Shown: positions 1 through 9,356 of the stretch, one piece after another
How positions within the stretch are numbered: position 1 is the first letter of the stretch
Layout of the letters: each line of letters starts with the position of its first letter
NCBI RefSeq assembly: GCF_021390495.1
Contig: NZ_JAJEJP010000001.1
Location: forward strand, 2,294,001 to 2,358,000
DNA length: 64,000 nt
Direction: 5' to 3'
From: Paraburkholderia sp. ZP32-5
GTDB lineage: Bacteria; Pseudomonadota; Gammaproteobacteria; Burkholderiales; Burkholderiaceae
Position numbers and translations under genes: made by a program
The notes under the pieces: model-generated
Seen by the model: the letters and a program-made list of their open reading frames with translations, nothing else
The model's database searches: none
What the model was told of the DNA's origin: nothing

Positions 1-1390
1 ACGACAGATGCCGGTTGTCGCTCATGAAGTGCCGCAGCGTGAGGCTGCGGTCACCGCGCGTATTGACCGACCACACCTGGATGTTCGGCTCGCGATGATG
101 CATGTCGTACTGCCGCGACAGCGCCTGGCGCACGTACTGGTAGCCGCTGTCGTCGTGAATCGCCGACACTTCGAGCGCGTCGCGCATGTCGTCGTCGAGT
201 ACCGAGAACAGGCGCATCTCGCGAATCAGATGCGGCGACAGATACTGCGCGACGAAGCTCTCGTCCTTGAAGTTGCGCATCGCGTAGTGCATCGCGGGCA
301 GCCACGGACTGCCGGCCAGCTCCGGAAACCACTTGCGGTCTTCGTCTGTGGGCGCCTCGCAGATGCGGCGAATGTCGCTCATCATCGAAAACCCGAGCGC
401 GTACGGGTTGATGCCGCTGTAATACGGCTTCGTGACCGGCGGCTGATAGACGACGTTGCTGTGCGAATGGAGAAACTCCATCATGAAGCCGTCTTCGAGC
501 TTGCCCTGGTTGTACATCGTGTTGAGCAGCGTGTAGTGCCAGAACGTCGCCCAGCCTTCGTTCATCACCTGGGTCTGGCGCTGCGGATAGAAGTACTGGC
601 CGATCTTGCGCACGATGCGGATCACCTCGCGCTCCCACGGCTCGAGCAGCGGCGCGTTTTTCTCCGCGAAATACAGCAGGTTTTCCTGCGGCTCCGGCGG
701 ATAACGCTCTTCGACTTCTTCCGGTAACGGCGTATGGCGCGCGGGCAGCGTGCGCCACAGTTCGTTGACCTGCGATTGCAGATACGCCTCGCGTTCGCGC
801 CGCGCGGCAAACTCTTTTTGAAGCGACAGCTTTTGCGGCCGCTTGTAACGGTCCACGCCGTAGTTCATCAACGCATGGCACGAATCGAGCAGTTCCTCGA
901 CACGATCGAGCCCAAAGCGCTCCTCGCACTCCGCGATGTAGTTCTTCGCATAGACGAGGTAATCGATGATCGCGTGCGCGTCCGTCCACAGCTTGAACAG
1001 GTAGTTGCCCTTGAAAAACGAGTTGTGGCCGTAGGCCGCATGCGCGATGACGAGCGCCTGCATCGCCATCGTGTTCTCTTCCATCAGATACGCGATGCAA
1101 GGGTTCGAATTGATGACGATTTCGTACGCGAGGCCCATCTGGCCGCGACGATAGCTTTTTTCAGTGGAAAGGAAGTGTTTGCCGAACGACCAGTGACGGT
1201 AGTTCACGGGCATCCCGACGGACGCATACGCATCCATCATCTGTTCGGCGCTGATCAGTTCGAGCTGGATCGGATAGACGTCGAGTTCATATTGCTCCGC
1301 AACACGGGCAATGTGCGAGTCGTACTCTTCGATCAATTCGAAGGTCCAGTCGGACGGGCACGGCAGAGGCCTTCTATCGGCTACGTTCAT
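1..1390 (-). CDS. spoVR: SpoVR family protein, C-terminally truncated by the window edge
   Basis: The reading frame is open from an ATG at 1390 to the left edge, giving about 463 residues without a stop. The conserved SpoVR stretch YEIVINSNPCIAYLMEEN lies near residues 85-102, and an acidic, aromatic-rich core follows. SpoVR homologues (YcgB in E. coli) have no proven biochemical activity; they belong to the stationary-phase/stress regulon and are almost always linked to PrkA and YeaH, as here. The gene is the last in a prkA-yeaH-spoVR operon and starts 232 nt after the yeaH stop. The family is normally about 500 residues, so only the end is missing. Confidence 0.95.
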   Translation of the reverse strand, partial: MNVADRRPLPCPSDWTFELIEEYDSHIARVAEQYELDVYPIQLELISAEQMMDAYASVGMPVNYRHWSFGKHFLSTEKSYRRGQMGLAYEIVINSNPCIAYLMEENTMAMQALVIAHAAYGHNSFFKGNYLFKLWTDAHAIIDYLVYAKNYIAECEERFGLDRVEELLDSCHALMNYGVDRYKRPQKLSLQKEFAARREREAYLQSQVNELWRTLPARHTPLPEEVEERYPPEPQENLLYFAEKNAPLLEPWEREVIRIVRKIGQYFYPQRQTQVMNEGWATFWHYTLLNTMYNQGKLEDGFMMEFLHSHSNVVYQPPVTKPYYSGINPYALGFSMMSDIRRICEAPTDEDRKWFPELAGSPWLPAMHYAMRNFKDESFVAQYLSPHLIREMRLFSVLDDDMRDALEVSAIHDDSGYQYVRQALSRQYDMHHREPNIQVWSVNTRGDRSLTLRHFMSDNRHLS

Positions 1391-1622
1391 ACGGACTTCC
1401 CTTTGCCCTTGATTGGGCTTTCCGGTGTGTCCCGTGCTGCAGCGCTGCGGACTGCTCCGGCACGAGCGGCTACCGTTTCCGCCCATGCCTCGGCCTGCCT
1501 CGACTATCGCTGCGGCACGCCTTGGTTGCGTCGCGGCGCCGTTTCATACGACCGATAAAGTTCTGTCATACGATTGGCCGCGCGCCGTGTCGCTCAGCGA
1601 TGCGTTCGCAACGAACCTGCCG

Positions 1623-2894
1623 TTACGATGTTGCCGCCTGCTTTTCGAACAGCTCACGAAACACCGGATAAATATCGGCTGCGGTTTCGACCTTTTTCAT
1701 CGCCATATGCGGCTGGCTCAACGCCAGTTGCGCATATTCGAGCCACAGGTTCTGCTCTTCGGGCGTCACCTGAATATACGCAAAATACCGCACCTTCTCC
1801 AGGATGTCATCCGCGAGTATCTTGCGGCACTTCGGCGAATCGTCGGTCCAGTTGTCGCCGTCCGAAGCCTGCGCCCCATAAATGTTCCATTCAGTCGGCG
1901 AATAACGCTCGTCCATCACCTTGCGCATCAGTTCGAGCGCACTCGACACCACGGTGCCGCCGCTTTCGGTCGAATGGAAGAACGTGTCTTCGTCGACTTC
2001 CTCGGCGCGCGTGTGATGGCGAATGAACACGACCTCGATGCGCTCGTAATTGCGCTTCAGGAACAGGTACAGCAGGATAAAGAAGCGCTTCGCGAGATCC
2101 TTGCGCTGTTCGTCCATCGAGCCCGATACGTCCATCACGCAGAACATCACCGCCTGACTCGACGGCGTGGGCTGCTTCACGCGATTCACGTAGCGCAGAT
2201 CGAACGGATCGATAAACGGAATCCGCCAGATACGCCCGCGCAGATGATGGATTTCCTCTTCGAGCACGCGGATTTCTTCGCGGCGATCGGCGGGGTCGGC
2301 CTTCATCTCGTCGAGCTGCCGCTCCATCTCATGCAGCTGGTTGACGAGCGGCGCGCCGAGCGCGATGCGCCGGCCGAGCGCGCTGCGCAGCGAGCGGACC
2401 ACGTCGATATTGTTCGGCGTGCCCTCGGCAGCCCAGCCCGCGCGGATGCTTTTCCACGTAGGCACGGCCATCAGATGGGTTTTGACGAGACGCGGCAACT
2501 CCAGATCGTCGAAGAAGTACTGCATGAACTCTTCGCGGCTCAGCTCGAACACGAAGTCGTCCTGACCCTCGCCCTCGTTGCTGGCCTGACTGCCACCGCC
2601 ACCACCGCCGCCGCCTTGCGGGCGCTGGATCTTGTCGCCGCGGATGTAGTCGGAATTGCCGGGATGCACCATTTCGCGCTTGCCGCCCGGCCCGTGCCGG
2701 AACGACGGCTCCGCGATGTCCTTACGCGGAATGGTGATGCTCTGGGTGTTTTGAATATCCTTGATGCTGCGGTCGCGCACCGCTTCCGAAACGGCGCGAC
2801 GAATGTAGTTCTTGACGCGACGCAAAAAACGCTCGCGATTCGCAATGCTCTTGTTCTTGCCAGCCAACCTGCGGTCGATGATTTGATGAAGCAC
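1623..2894 (-). CDS. yeaH: YeaH/DUF444 family protein with von Willebrand A-like domain
   Basis: 423 residues, full length for the YeaH (DUF444) family. The N terminus MLHQIIDRRLAGKNKS is the family start. The codon is GTG, supported by a GGAG Shine-Dalgarno 8 nt upstream. A glycine run at residues 94-101 is a flexible linker. The motif DVSGSM at about 255-260 is the metal-site signature of a von Willebrand A-type domain. In E. coli yeaG-yeaH are co-transcribed and induced by nitrogen starvation and in stationary phase; YeaH is thought to work with the PrkA kinase. It sits between prkA and spoVR on the same strand. A strong hairpin separates it from prkA. Confidence 0.95.
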   Translation of the reverse strand: MLHQIIDRRLAGKNKSIANRERFLRRVKNYIRRAVSEAVRDRSIKDIQNTQSITIPRKDIAEPSFRHGPGGKREMVHPGNSDYIRGDKIQRPQGGGGGGGGSQASNEGEGQDDFVFELSREEFMQYFFDDLELPRLVKTHLMAVPTWKSIRAGWAAEGTPNNIDVVRSLRSALGRRIALGAPLVNQLHEMERQLDEMKADPADRREEIRVLEEEIHHLRGRIWRIPFIDPFDLRYVNRVKQPTPSSQAVMFCVMDVSGSMDEQRKDLAKRFFILLYLFLKRNYERIEVVFIRHHTRAEEVDEDTFFHSTESGGTVVSSALELMRKVMDERYSPTEWNIYGAQASDGDNWTDDSPKCRKILADDILEKVRYFAYIQVTPEEQNLWLEYAQLALSQPHMAMKKVETAADIYPVFRELFEKQAATS

Positions 2895-2982
2895 GCCAGG
2901 TCTCCGCTCTAATTTCCGGTGCGCGAGACGCGCGCCGTCTGGGCAGCCACGCTACGTCCAAGCGGCCCGCGCCTCGCCGGTT

Positions 2983-3007
2983 GCCCGTACGGTCAGACCG
3001 TACGGGC
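2983..3007 (-). other. Intercistronic stem-loop between prkA and yeaH
   Basis: GCCCGTACGGT and its exact reverse complement are separated by 3 nt, giving an 11-bp stem. No T tract follows on the minus strand, so it is not a classical intrinsic terminator. It lies 26 nt past the prkA stop and probably protects or sets the level of the upstream prkA message. Confidence 0.6.
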
Positions 3008-3033
3008 GGCACACGCCAGGCATCATCAGCGCA

Positions 3034-4956
3034 TCATGATGACTTGCGCACACGCAGATACCAGTCACACAGCAAGCGTACCTGCTTCGGCGTATAGCCC
3101 TTCGCCACCATGCGATTGACGAAGTCTTCGTGCTTGCGCTGCTCTTCCGCCGAACCCTTTGCATTGAACGAGATGACGGGCAGCAGTTCCTCCGTATTCG
3201 AGAACATCTTCTTTTCGATCACGACGCGCAGCTTCTCGTAGCTGATCCATGCGGGGTTTTTGCCCGCATTGGCAGCACGCGCGCGCAGCACGAAGTTCAC
3301 GATCTCGTTGCGGAAGTCCTTCGGGTTGCTGATGCCCGCGGGCTTTTCGATCTTCTCCAGCTCGGCGTTCAGCGCGGCACGGTCGAAGCTCTCGCCGGTG
3401 TCGTGATCGCGGAACTCCTGATCCTGAATCCAGAAGTCCGCATACGTGACATAGCGGTCGAAGATGTTCTGACCATATTCCGAATATGACTCCAGATACG
3501 CGGTCTGAATTTCCTTGCCGATGAATTCCGCGTAGCGCGACGCGAGCACGTCCTTGATAAAGGACAGGTACTTCTGCTCGGTTTCCGGCGGGAACTGCTC
3601 GCGCTCGATCTGCTGTTCGAGCACGTACATCAGATGCACCGGATTGGCCGCGACCTCGGTCGAATCGAAGTTGAACACGCGCGACAGAATCTTGAACGCG
3701 AAACGCGTCGACACACCGGTCATGCCTTCGTCGACGCCCGCGAAGTCGCGGTACTCCTGGTACGACTTCGCCTTCGGATCGGTGTCTTTCAGATTCTCGC
3801 CGTCATAGACCTGCATCTTCGAGAACAGGCTCGAATTCTCCGGCTCCTGCAAACGCGTGAGCACGGACATCTGCGCCATCATCTTCAGCGTGCCGGGCGC
3901 GCACACTGCGCTGGCGAGCGACGAATTGCGCAACAGTTTCTCGTAGATCTTGACCTCTTCGCTATAGCGCAGGCAGTACGGCACCTTGACGACGAAGATC
4001 CGGTCGAGCAACGCCTCGTTGTTGCGGTTGTTGCGGAACGCCTTCCATTCCGACTCGTTCGAGTGCGCGAGGATCACGCCGTCGAACGGAATCGCGCCGA
4101 ACCCTTCCGTGCCCTTGAAGTTGCCTTCCTGGGTCGCGGTGAGCAGCGGGTGCAGCACCTTGATCGGCGCCTTGAACATTTCGACGAATTCGAGCAGACC
4201 CTGATTGGCGAGGCACAGGCCACCCGAATAGCTGTACGCGTCCGCATCGTCCTGCGCGTACTGTTCGAGCTTGCGGATATCGACCTTACCGACCAGCGAC
4301 GAGATGTCCTGATTGTTCTCGTCACCCGGTTCGGTCTTCGCGATACCGATCTGGCGAAGGATCGACGGATAGCGGCGCACCACCTTGAACTTGCGGATGT
4401 CGCCGTTGTACTCATGCAGGCGTTTGACCGCCCACGGACTCAGGATACTTTTCAGGTAGCGGCGTGGAATGCCATATTGTTCTTCGAGAATCGGGCCGTC
4501 TTCCTCGTAATCGAACAGCCCGAGCGGCGATTCGTTGACGGGCGAGCCCTTGATCGCGTAGAACGGCACGCGTTCCATCAGTTGCTTCAACCGTTCGGCA
4601 ATCGACGACTTGCCGCCGCCGACCGGCCCCAGCAGATACAGGATCTGCTTCTTCTCTTCGAGCCCCTGGGCCGAGTGCCGGAAGTAGGCGACCACCTGCT
4701 CGATCACCTCTTCCATTCCGTAGAACTCACGGAACGCGGGGTATACCTTGATGACCTTGTTTGCGAAGATTCGCGATAAACGCGGATCGTTGCGAGTGTC
4801 GATCTGTTCTGGTTCTCCTATTGCCGTGAGCATGCGTTCGCCAGCAGTGGCGTACGCGGCGGGATTGTCTTTGCAGAGCGCGAGATACTCCTCGAGCGAG
4901 AGTTCATCCTCCCTCGTTTTTTCGAAGCGGGTCGCGAAACTGCTGTAGATATCCAT
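3034..4956 (-). CDS. prkA: PrkA family serine protein kinase / AAA ATPase
   Basis: 640 residues, full length for PrkA (YeaG). The N-terminal AAA part has Walker A GPVGGGKS at residues 110-117. The C-terminal half carries the PrkA kinase-like region found in Bacillus PrkA and E. coli YeaG. In known members it acts in stationary-phase and nutrient-stress physiology; both kinase and Lon-like protease activity have been proposed, so the exact reaction is uncertain. The ATG at 4956 is preceded by a near-perfect GAGGAGGT ribosome site. First gene of the prkA-yeaH-spoVR operon. The leader holds a 12-bp inverted repeat that could affect translation. Confidence 0.96.
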   Translation of the reverse strand: MDIYSSFATRFEKTREDELSLEEYLALCKDNPAAYATAGERMLTAIGEPEQIDTRNDPRLSRIFANKVIKVYPAFREFYGMEEVIEQVVAYFRHSAQGLEEKKQILYLLGPVGGGKSSIAERLKQLMERVPFYAIKGSPVNESPLGLFDYEEDGPILEEQYGIPRRYLKSILSPWAVKRLHEYNGDIRKFKVVRRYPSILRQIGIAKTEPGDENNQDISSLVGKVDIRKLEQYAQDDADAYSYSGGLCLANQGLLEFVEMFKAPIKVLHPLLTATQEGNFKGTEGFGAIPFDGVILAHSNESEWKAFRNNRNNEALLDRIFVVKVPYCLRYSEEVKIYEKLLRNSSLASAVCAPGTLKMMAQMSVLTRLQEPENSSLFSKMQVYDGENLKDTDPKAKSYQEYRDFAGVDEGMTGVSTRFAFKILSRVFNFDSTEVAANPVHLMYVLEQQIEREQFPPETEQKYLSFIKDVLASRYAEFIGKEIQTAYLESYSEYGQNIFDRYVTYADFWIQDQEFRDHDTGESFDRAALNAELEKIEKPAGISNPKDFRNEIVNFVLRARAANAGKNPAWISYEKLRVVIEKKMFSNTEELLPVISFNAKGSAEEQRKHEDFVNRMVAKGYTPKQVRLLCDWYLRVRKSS

Positions 4957-4978
4957 GCTACCTCCTCGCCGAAGTCTG

Positions 4979-5022
4979 GAGCGATGTCGTGCGCGGCGCG
5001 CTATTCGGAAACGACATCGCTC
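4979..5022 (-). promoter_or_regulatory. prkA: Inverted repeat in the prkA leader
   Basis: GAGCGATGTCGT (4979-4990) is matched by its exact reverse complement at 5011-5022 with a 20-nt loop. It ends 22 nt before the prkA start codon, just upstream of the ribosome site. It may be an mRNA structure or an operator; the sequence alone does not decide. Confidence 0.45.
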
Positions 5023-5884
5023 GAATTCATCCTAAACCCTTTTAAATTTTTTTTCACGGACTACGTTGCGAAAATCGCGCCGTACCCGCCTCCCTACATT
5101 CCTCACTTGGAAACACCGATTCGACCACCTACAATTTTGCACTCACGCTGCGGCAAATCGCGCGTTCCGCGCGCTTCACCTCGACACGATCCGCGCATGA
5201 TTCGCGCATGATTCGTTCACGCTCCGTTCAAGCCGCGCTGTGCGTCGAACTGCCGTCGCACTGCCGTTCTGTTCAATCGCGCATCTCTGTTCAGTGATCC
5301 TGCCCGAGCTTTTTGCAATGCTGCGTCACATGCAGCAATTGCATTGCGCCGCCCTGCTATTGCACATCCCGTTCCCGCACCCTCGCTCCGCGCTCGAATG
5401 ATCGCTGTCTGCGCACGCACACTTCGTCCGCGAAAGCGTCGATGTCACTCATTCGATCCCGCGCTTATCATCCACAACGCGCGCCACGGCTATCCGGTCG
5501 ACATGCATTCGAAGCTGTTACATATCCGATGTTCGCTTGCGCACCTTGTGCACCTTGTGCACGCTGCGGTGACACGTTGAACCACGGTTGAGCCACGGCT
5601 TCAGCCGATTCGTCATCACGCGATGAGTTTGGTTCCGCGCCGCGCCAGCGAAGCAAGCCATTACATGACTGGATCACGGCCATGTATCGCGATGCCTTCA
5701 TAGGTGTATACGGATAGGCGCGTACAAAGTTGCAACGCAGGCGTCGAGTTCATCCTCGCTTTACATCCGTGCCGCCTGTTCTTTTGCCGCTCGCCATCCC
5801 GTTCGTCCGCGATCCTTCCGCGTCTTTCCGGGTCTTTCAGTTAACGATTTGCAGCCCGCAATCCTTTCGCGCCGCCGGAAATAA

Positions 5885-5916
5885 AAACGGCCGCCCCTTC
5901 CTTGGAGCAGCCGTTT
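5885..5916 (-). terminator. Rho-independent terminator of the hydratase gene
   Basis: A 13-bp stem with two G-U pairs (arms 5885-5897 and 5904-5916) and a 6-nt loop. On the minus strand it is followed by TTTTTATTT. It lies 59 nt past the stop of the hydratase gene. Confidence 0.85.
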
Positions 5917-5974
5917 GCATGATGCGTGGTAATCAACGGTTACAAGCGACGCAACGCCGCCTGGTTCCGCTCGT

Positions 5975-6736
5975 TCAGGTCAGTTCGATCTCCACTTCAC
6001 CAAGTCCGTCGATATGCCCGCGCACGATGCCGGGTTCGGTCACCTTGTGCGCGCCGACATACGAGCCGGTGGTCAGCGTCCAGTCGCGCTCGATCGTGAT
6101 ACCCATCGCCGCGCAATGGTTGACGAACCACACCAGCAATTCGCGCGGATCGCCGGCCGGGTTGCCGGTCGCCTCCGGCAGCACCGAGCGGCCATTGAAG
6201 CTCAGCTCCAGCTCCGGCGACACGAAATCGAAGCCGCGCGCGAGTCCCGCGTAAGCGGCGGGATGCCCGACCACCAGCGCGCCGTTGTTCTGCGCATCGG
6301 CCAGTTGCGCGAGCGGCGCGACGTTCGGCCACTCGCTGAAACGGCTATCGACGATCTCGATGGCCGGCAGCACGACACCGACCTTCGATAGCACTTCGTC
6401 GCGCGCATACGCCTGGCCGCGCGGCTCGATCGTCTCGTCGAAGCGAAACGCGATTTCCAGTTCGATCAGCACCCGAAAGAAGCCGGCCTGCGCGAGCCGT
6501 GCCGGCGACGGCACGACCAGCGACGCGGGGATCGGCGCGCCCGACGCGGCGCCGCCCGGCGCCTTCGCGCCGATTTTCCACGCCCCGGTCGACTCGCCGA
6601 GCCCCGCGATGACCGCCTGCTGGATCGCATAGGCGGTCGCCGCATCGGGCGGCAGGCTGTCGGGTGCGGGGGCATCGATCGGGCGATGCTGCCGGCGTGC
6701 GTCGACGAGGCGTTGCACAAGGTCGTGTGGCGTCAT
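5975..6736 (-). CDS. 2-keto-4-pentenoate hydratase (fumarylacetoacetase superfamily)
   Basis: 253 residues, typical for MhpD-type hydratases, which add water to 2-hydroxypenta-2,4-dienoate in meta-cleavage aromatic degradation. The N-terminal AYAIQQAV and GAWKIGAKAP segments, the central ELEIAFRFD acidic metal-site region and the C-terminal LTTGSYVGAHKV segment fit the family. The ATG at 6736 is chosen over upstream codons in the same frame because AAAGGA lies just ahead of it. No other aromatic-degradation gene is nearby and it has its own terminator, so it is probably monocistronic. The substrate is not certain; related oxalocrotonate decarboxylases share the fold. Confidence 0.88.
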   Translation of the reverse strand: MTPHDLVQRLVDARRQHRPIDAPAPDSLPPDAATAYAIQQAVIAGLGESTGAWKIGAKAPGGAASGAPIPASLVVPSPARLAQAGFFRVLIELEIAFRFDETIEPRGQAYARDEVLSKVGVVLPAIEIVDSRFSEWPNVAPLAQLADAQNNGALVVGHPAAYAGLARGFDFVSPELELSFNGRSVLPEATGNPAGDPRELLVWFVNHCAAMGITIERDWTLTTGSYVGAHKVTEPGIVRGHIDGLGEVEIELT

Positions 6737-6919
6737 GTCGGTCCTTTCTGGCTGGCGCATGGAGGGTTCATAAGGGCGTAACACTATGTGGGAAGTACGT
6801 GTCGCGGGTGCCGACTGCCGCGGACCTCGGGCGTGGCCGTGCCCGTCAATGTACCGGATCGCGGCACGCGCCAGGGAAGCGCGCACGCCCCGCAAACGTT
6901 AATTCACCCGTGCGGCATG

Positions 6920-6955
6920 AAAAAAGACCGCGCATGCGAATGCATGCGCGGTCTT
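6920..6955 (-). terminator. Rho-independent terminator downstream of chemoreceptor 1
   Basis: AAGACCGCGCATGC and its exact reverse complement form a 14-bp stem with a 4-nt loop. Read on the minus strand it runs into TTTTTT. It lies about 130 nt past the chemoreceptor stop at 7084. A closely similar GACCGCG hairpin ends the paralogue at 9201-9234. Confidence 0.85.
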
Positions 6956-7083
6956 CGGAACTCGGATCAAGGTGTTGCCGGCGCGCGTCGGGATGCTGAA
7001 GGAACGCGCGCGTCTGGGAACGGATGTTGCATGGGTTCGCCCGGTGCATAAGCGCAGCAGCGAACCCATGTAAAAGCGAAACG

Positions 7084-8895
7084 TTAGAAGGTTTCCCAAT
7101 CCTGATCGCCGCCTGCGGTCGATGCCGTCGTCGCGGCGCGGGCAGGCGCTCGCGCGGGTGCGGCGGGCGCCGGCGCGGCGCTTGCGCTGGCCGGCGTCTC
7201 AGCGCTGACCGAAGCGGCCGAAGCCGCCTTGGCCGGCGAAGCCGCACGCGTGCTCGTGGACGTCTGCTTGCGCGGCCGTGCCGCTGTCGCGCCAGTCGAC
7301 GCAATGCGCTTCGGCGTCGCCAGAGCCGGCTCGCGATCCGCGTTCGCGCCGCCGTCATTGACCTGGAACACCGAGACCGCGCTGCGCAGCCGGGCTGCCT
7401 GCTCTTCCAGCGACGACGCCGCGGCCGCCGCCTCTTCCACCAGCGCCGCGTTCTGCTGCGTGACCTCGTCCATCTGCGTGACCGCGCGCGCGACCTGGTC
7501 GATGCCGCTGCTCTGTTCTTCCGATGCCGCCGCAATCTCGCCCATGATGTCGGTCACGCGCTGCACCGCGCTGATGATCTCCGTCATCGTGCGACCCGCT
7601 TCGTCCACCAGCGCCGAGCCCGACTGCACCCGCTCCACCGACGTATCGATCAGTTCCTTGATTTCCTTCGCCGCCGCCGACGAACGCTGCGCAAGGCTGC
7701 GCACCTCGCCTGCGACCACCGCGAAGCCACGCCCTTCCTCACCCGCGCGCGCCGCTTCCACGGCTGCGTTCAGCGCCAGGATATTGGTCTGGAACGCAAT
7801 GCCTTCGATGATCGAGATGATGTCCGCGATCTTCGCCGAACTCTGGTTGATATCGCCCATCGTGCCGACCACCTGACCCACCACCGCGCTGCCCTTGTTG
7901 GCGATCTCCGATGCGTTGGCCGCCAGCGAACTCGCCTGGCGCGCGTTGTCCGCGTTCTGTTTAACCGTGCCGGTCAGCTGGTCCATGCTCGACGCGGTCT
8001 GCTGCAACGCCGACGCCTGCTCTTCGGTACGCGAGGACAGATCGATGTTGCCCGCGGCGATCTGCCGCGTCGCGGTCGCGATCGACTCGCTGCCGCCGCG
8101 CACGCTGCGCACCGTTTCGGTGAGACTGCGCTGCATCCGTGCGATACCGTCGAGCAGTTGCCCCATTTCGTCGCGTGACGTCACCACCACCGGACGGCGC
8201 AGATCGCCCGCCGCGATTGCGTCGAAGTGGCCCAGCGCTTCGTCGAGCGGGCGGCCGATCGCGCGGCTCAACGTCAGATAGGAAAACACCGCGGCGAGCG
8301 CGCCGAGTATCACGGCCCCCGTGCTGATCAGGCGAAACACCTCGAAACTGGCTTGCGCGGCGTCGTAACCGTGCTTGGCCGAATTGAACTGGAGCTGGCT
8401 CAGCGCGTCGTCGGCGGTGCCGAGATCGTTGTATGCCGCCTGCAGGCGCTTGGCGTCATCGATGAAGCTGGCCGGTTTGTTTGCCGCGATATCCGCGGCA
8501 AACGTGTCCAGTTCCCGATGCAGCGCATCGCGTTTGGCCGACGTATCCTGCGCGAGACGGTCTTCTTCGGCACCGCGCGGCAGGTCCAGATACTTTTTCC
8601 ACCACATGTCGGAGGTGCCGCGCGACGCATGCCCGCGCTCGATCGCCGTGGCCGCCTCCGGCGTACCGGCCAGCAACACGGCCCGGTCGAGCGTCATGCG
8701 TTCACGCGCGGCGAAGATTTCCGCATTGCCGATAGCGACTGCGCTTGGCATGTCGTTAGTGAACGTACCCTGATACGCGGTGTTCGTACGGCTCATGCCG
8801 ATCACACCGAAAACACCGATGGCGATCAGCAGCGCGGCGAGAAAAGCCATCGTGAAGCCGATGCGCGCCTTGATCGTAATGCCCTTTTTCAACAT
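7084..8895 (-). CDS. Methyl-accepting chemotaxis protein, copy 1
   Basis: 603 residues. TM1 is at about 11-31, a Tar-like four-helix periplasmic sensor follows, TM2 is near 190-212, then HAMP and a complete MCP signalling hairpin with tip region [21 protein letters not shown]. An Ala/Pro/Thr-rich flexible tail ends in DWETF, the pentapeptide that tethers CheR and CheB. The ATG at 8895 ([13 protein letters not shown]) is chosen because the tandem paralogue starts at the matching position and AGGATC precedes it. The sensor differs from that of copy 2 but about 300 residues from HAMP onward are identical. A sigma-28-type promoter lies 101 nt upstream. Confidence 0.95.
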   Translation of the reverse strand: MLKKGITIKARIGFTMAFLAALLIAIGVFGVIGMSRTNTAYQGTFTNDMPSAVAIGNAEIFAARERMTLDRAVLLAGTPEAATAIERGHASRGTSDMWWKKYLDLPRGAEEDRLAQDTSAKRDALHRELDTFAADIAANKPASFIDDAKRLQAAYNDLGTADDALSQLQFNSAKHGYDAAQASFEVFRLISTGAVILGALAAVFSYLTLSRAIGRPLDEALGHFDAIAAGDLRRPVVVTSRDEMGQLLDGIARMQRSLTETVRSVRGGSESIATATRQIAAGNIDLSSRTEEQASALQQTASSMDQLTGTVKQNADNARQASSLAANASEIANKGSAVVGQVVGTMGDINQSSAKIADIISIIEGIAFQTNILALNAAVEAARAGEEGRGFAVVAGEVRSLAQRSSAAAKEIKELIDTSVERVQSGSALVDEAGRTMTEIISAVQRVTDIMGEIAAASEEQSSGIDQVARAVTQMDEVTQQNAALVEEAAAAASSLEEQAARLRSAVSVFQVNDGGANADREPALATPKRIASTGATAARPRKQTSTSTRAASPAKAASAASVSAETPASASAAPAPAAPARAPARAATTASTAGGDQDWETF

Positions 8896-8995
8896 GCTTG
8901 ATCCTGTGCTTTGCAAGAAGAGAGGCTGCGTGTGGAGTTTTTGAGCGGCATGACACAAATGCCGGGCGCTTGTGGAACTCACGCTCTAAATACCG

Positions 8996-9022
8996 TTTAC
9001 GGCGCAGCGTTCACATACTTGA
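8996..9022 (-). promoter_or_regulatory. Sigma-28 (FliA)-type promoter of chemoreceptor 1
   Basis: On the minus strand TCAAG, 14 bp, GCCGTAAA. The same arrangement occurs before the other two chemoreceptor genes in this window. The elements agree with the FliA consensus (TAAA/TCAAG, about 15 bp, GCCGATAA). Confidence 0.7.
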
Positions 9023-9200
9023 AGTGGATATCGGGCGCAGAAAAGACTTTGTAATCAATTGAAATCCGTCTCGGGTGCAATTGATGAATTGCAACGCGCG
9101 GAGTCATCAACGACGCTTGACAAATGGAAAGTGCTGGGGATCAAGCGGTAGAAACCCGAGGAGTTCGGGTCGCGGCACGTCCCATTTTTGTGATGCCCGT

Positions 9201-9234
9201 AAAAAGACCGCGGATGCGGGCGCATACGCGGTCT
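9201..9234 (-). terminator. Rho-independent terminator downstream of chemoreceptor 2
   Basis: GACCGCGTATGCG pairs with CGCATCCGCGGTC with one mismatch and is followed on the minus strand by TTTTT. It resembles the terminator of copy 1, so it was probably duplicated with the gene. Confidence 0.75.
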
Positions 9235-9356
9235 CGTTGTGACTCGTTATTTTTTTGCCGCGGGTCGCGGCAGCGCATAACTGGTTGCGGCAACGACCAC
9301 AATGTCACGCCAGCGTGCCCGCACGCGGCCCCGCCGATATAAAGCGGACCGGATCC

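Larger units (their letters stand above)
4957..5974. other. 1-kb gene-free region upstream of prkA
   Basis: No open frame here looks coding: the candidates are short, have no ribosome sites, and code for arginine/histidine/cysteine-rich products with no family resemblance. It contains the prkA leader hairpin, an imperfect TGCTGC/GCAGCA stem at about 5334-5363, a short tandem caccttgtg repeat near 5541-5560, and the hydratase terminator at 5885-5916. It probably holds the prkA promoter; no sigma-54 or sigma-70 site could be assigned with confidence. Confidence 0.5.

Noticed and set aside
5101..5215. Possible sigma-54 promoter upstream of prkA
   Set aside because: A TGCA element is present on the minus strand but the required GG 10 bp upstream is CG, so the match is too poor to call.
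5541..5560. Short direct repeats caccttgtg
   Set aside because: Too short and too few for a CRISPR or iteron array.
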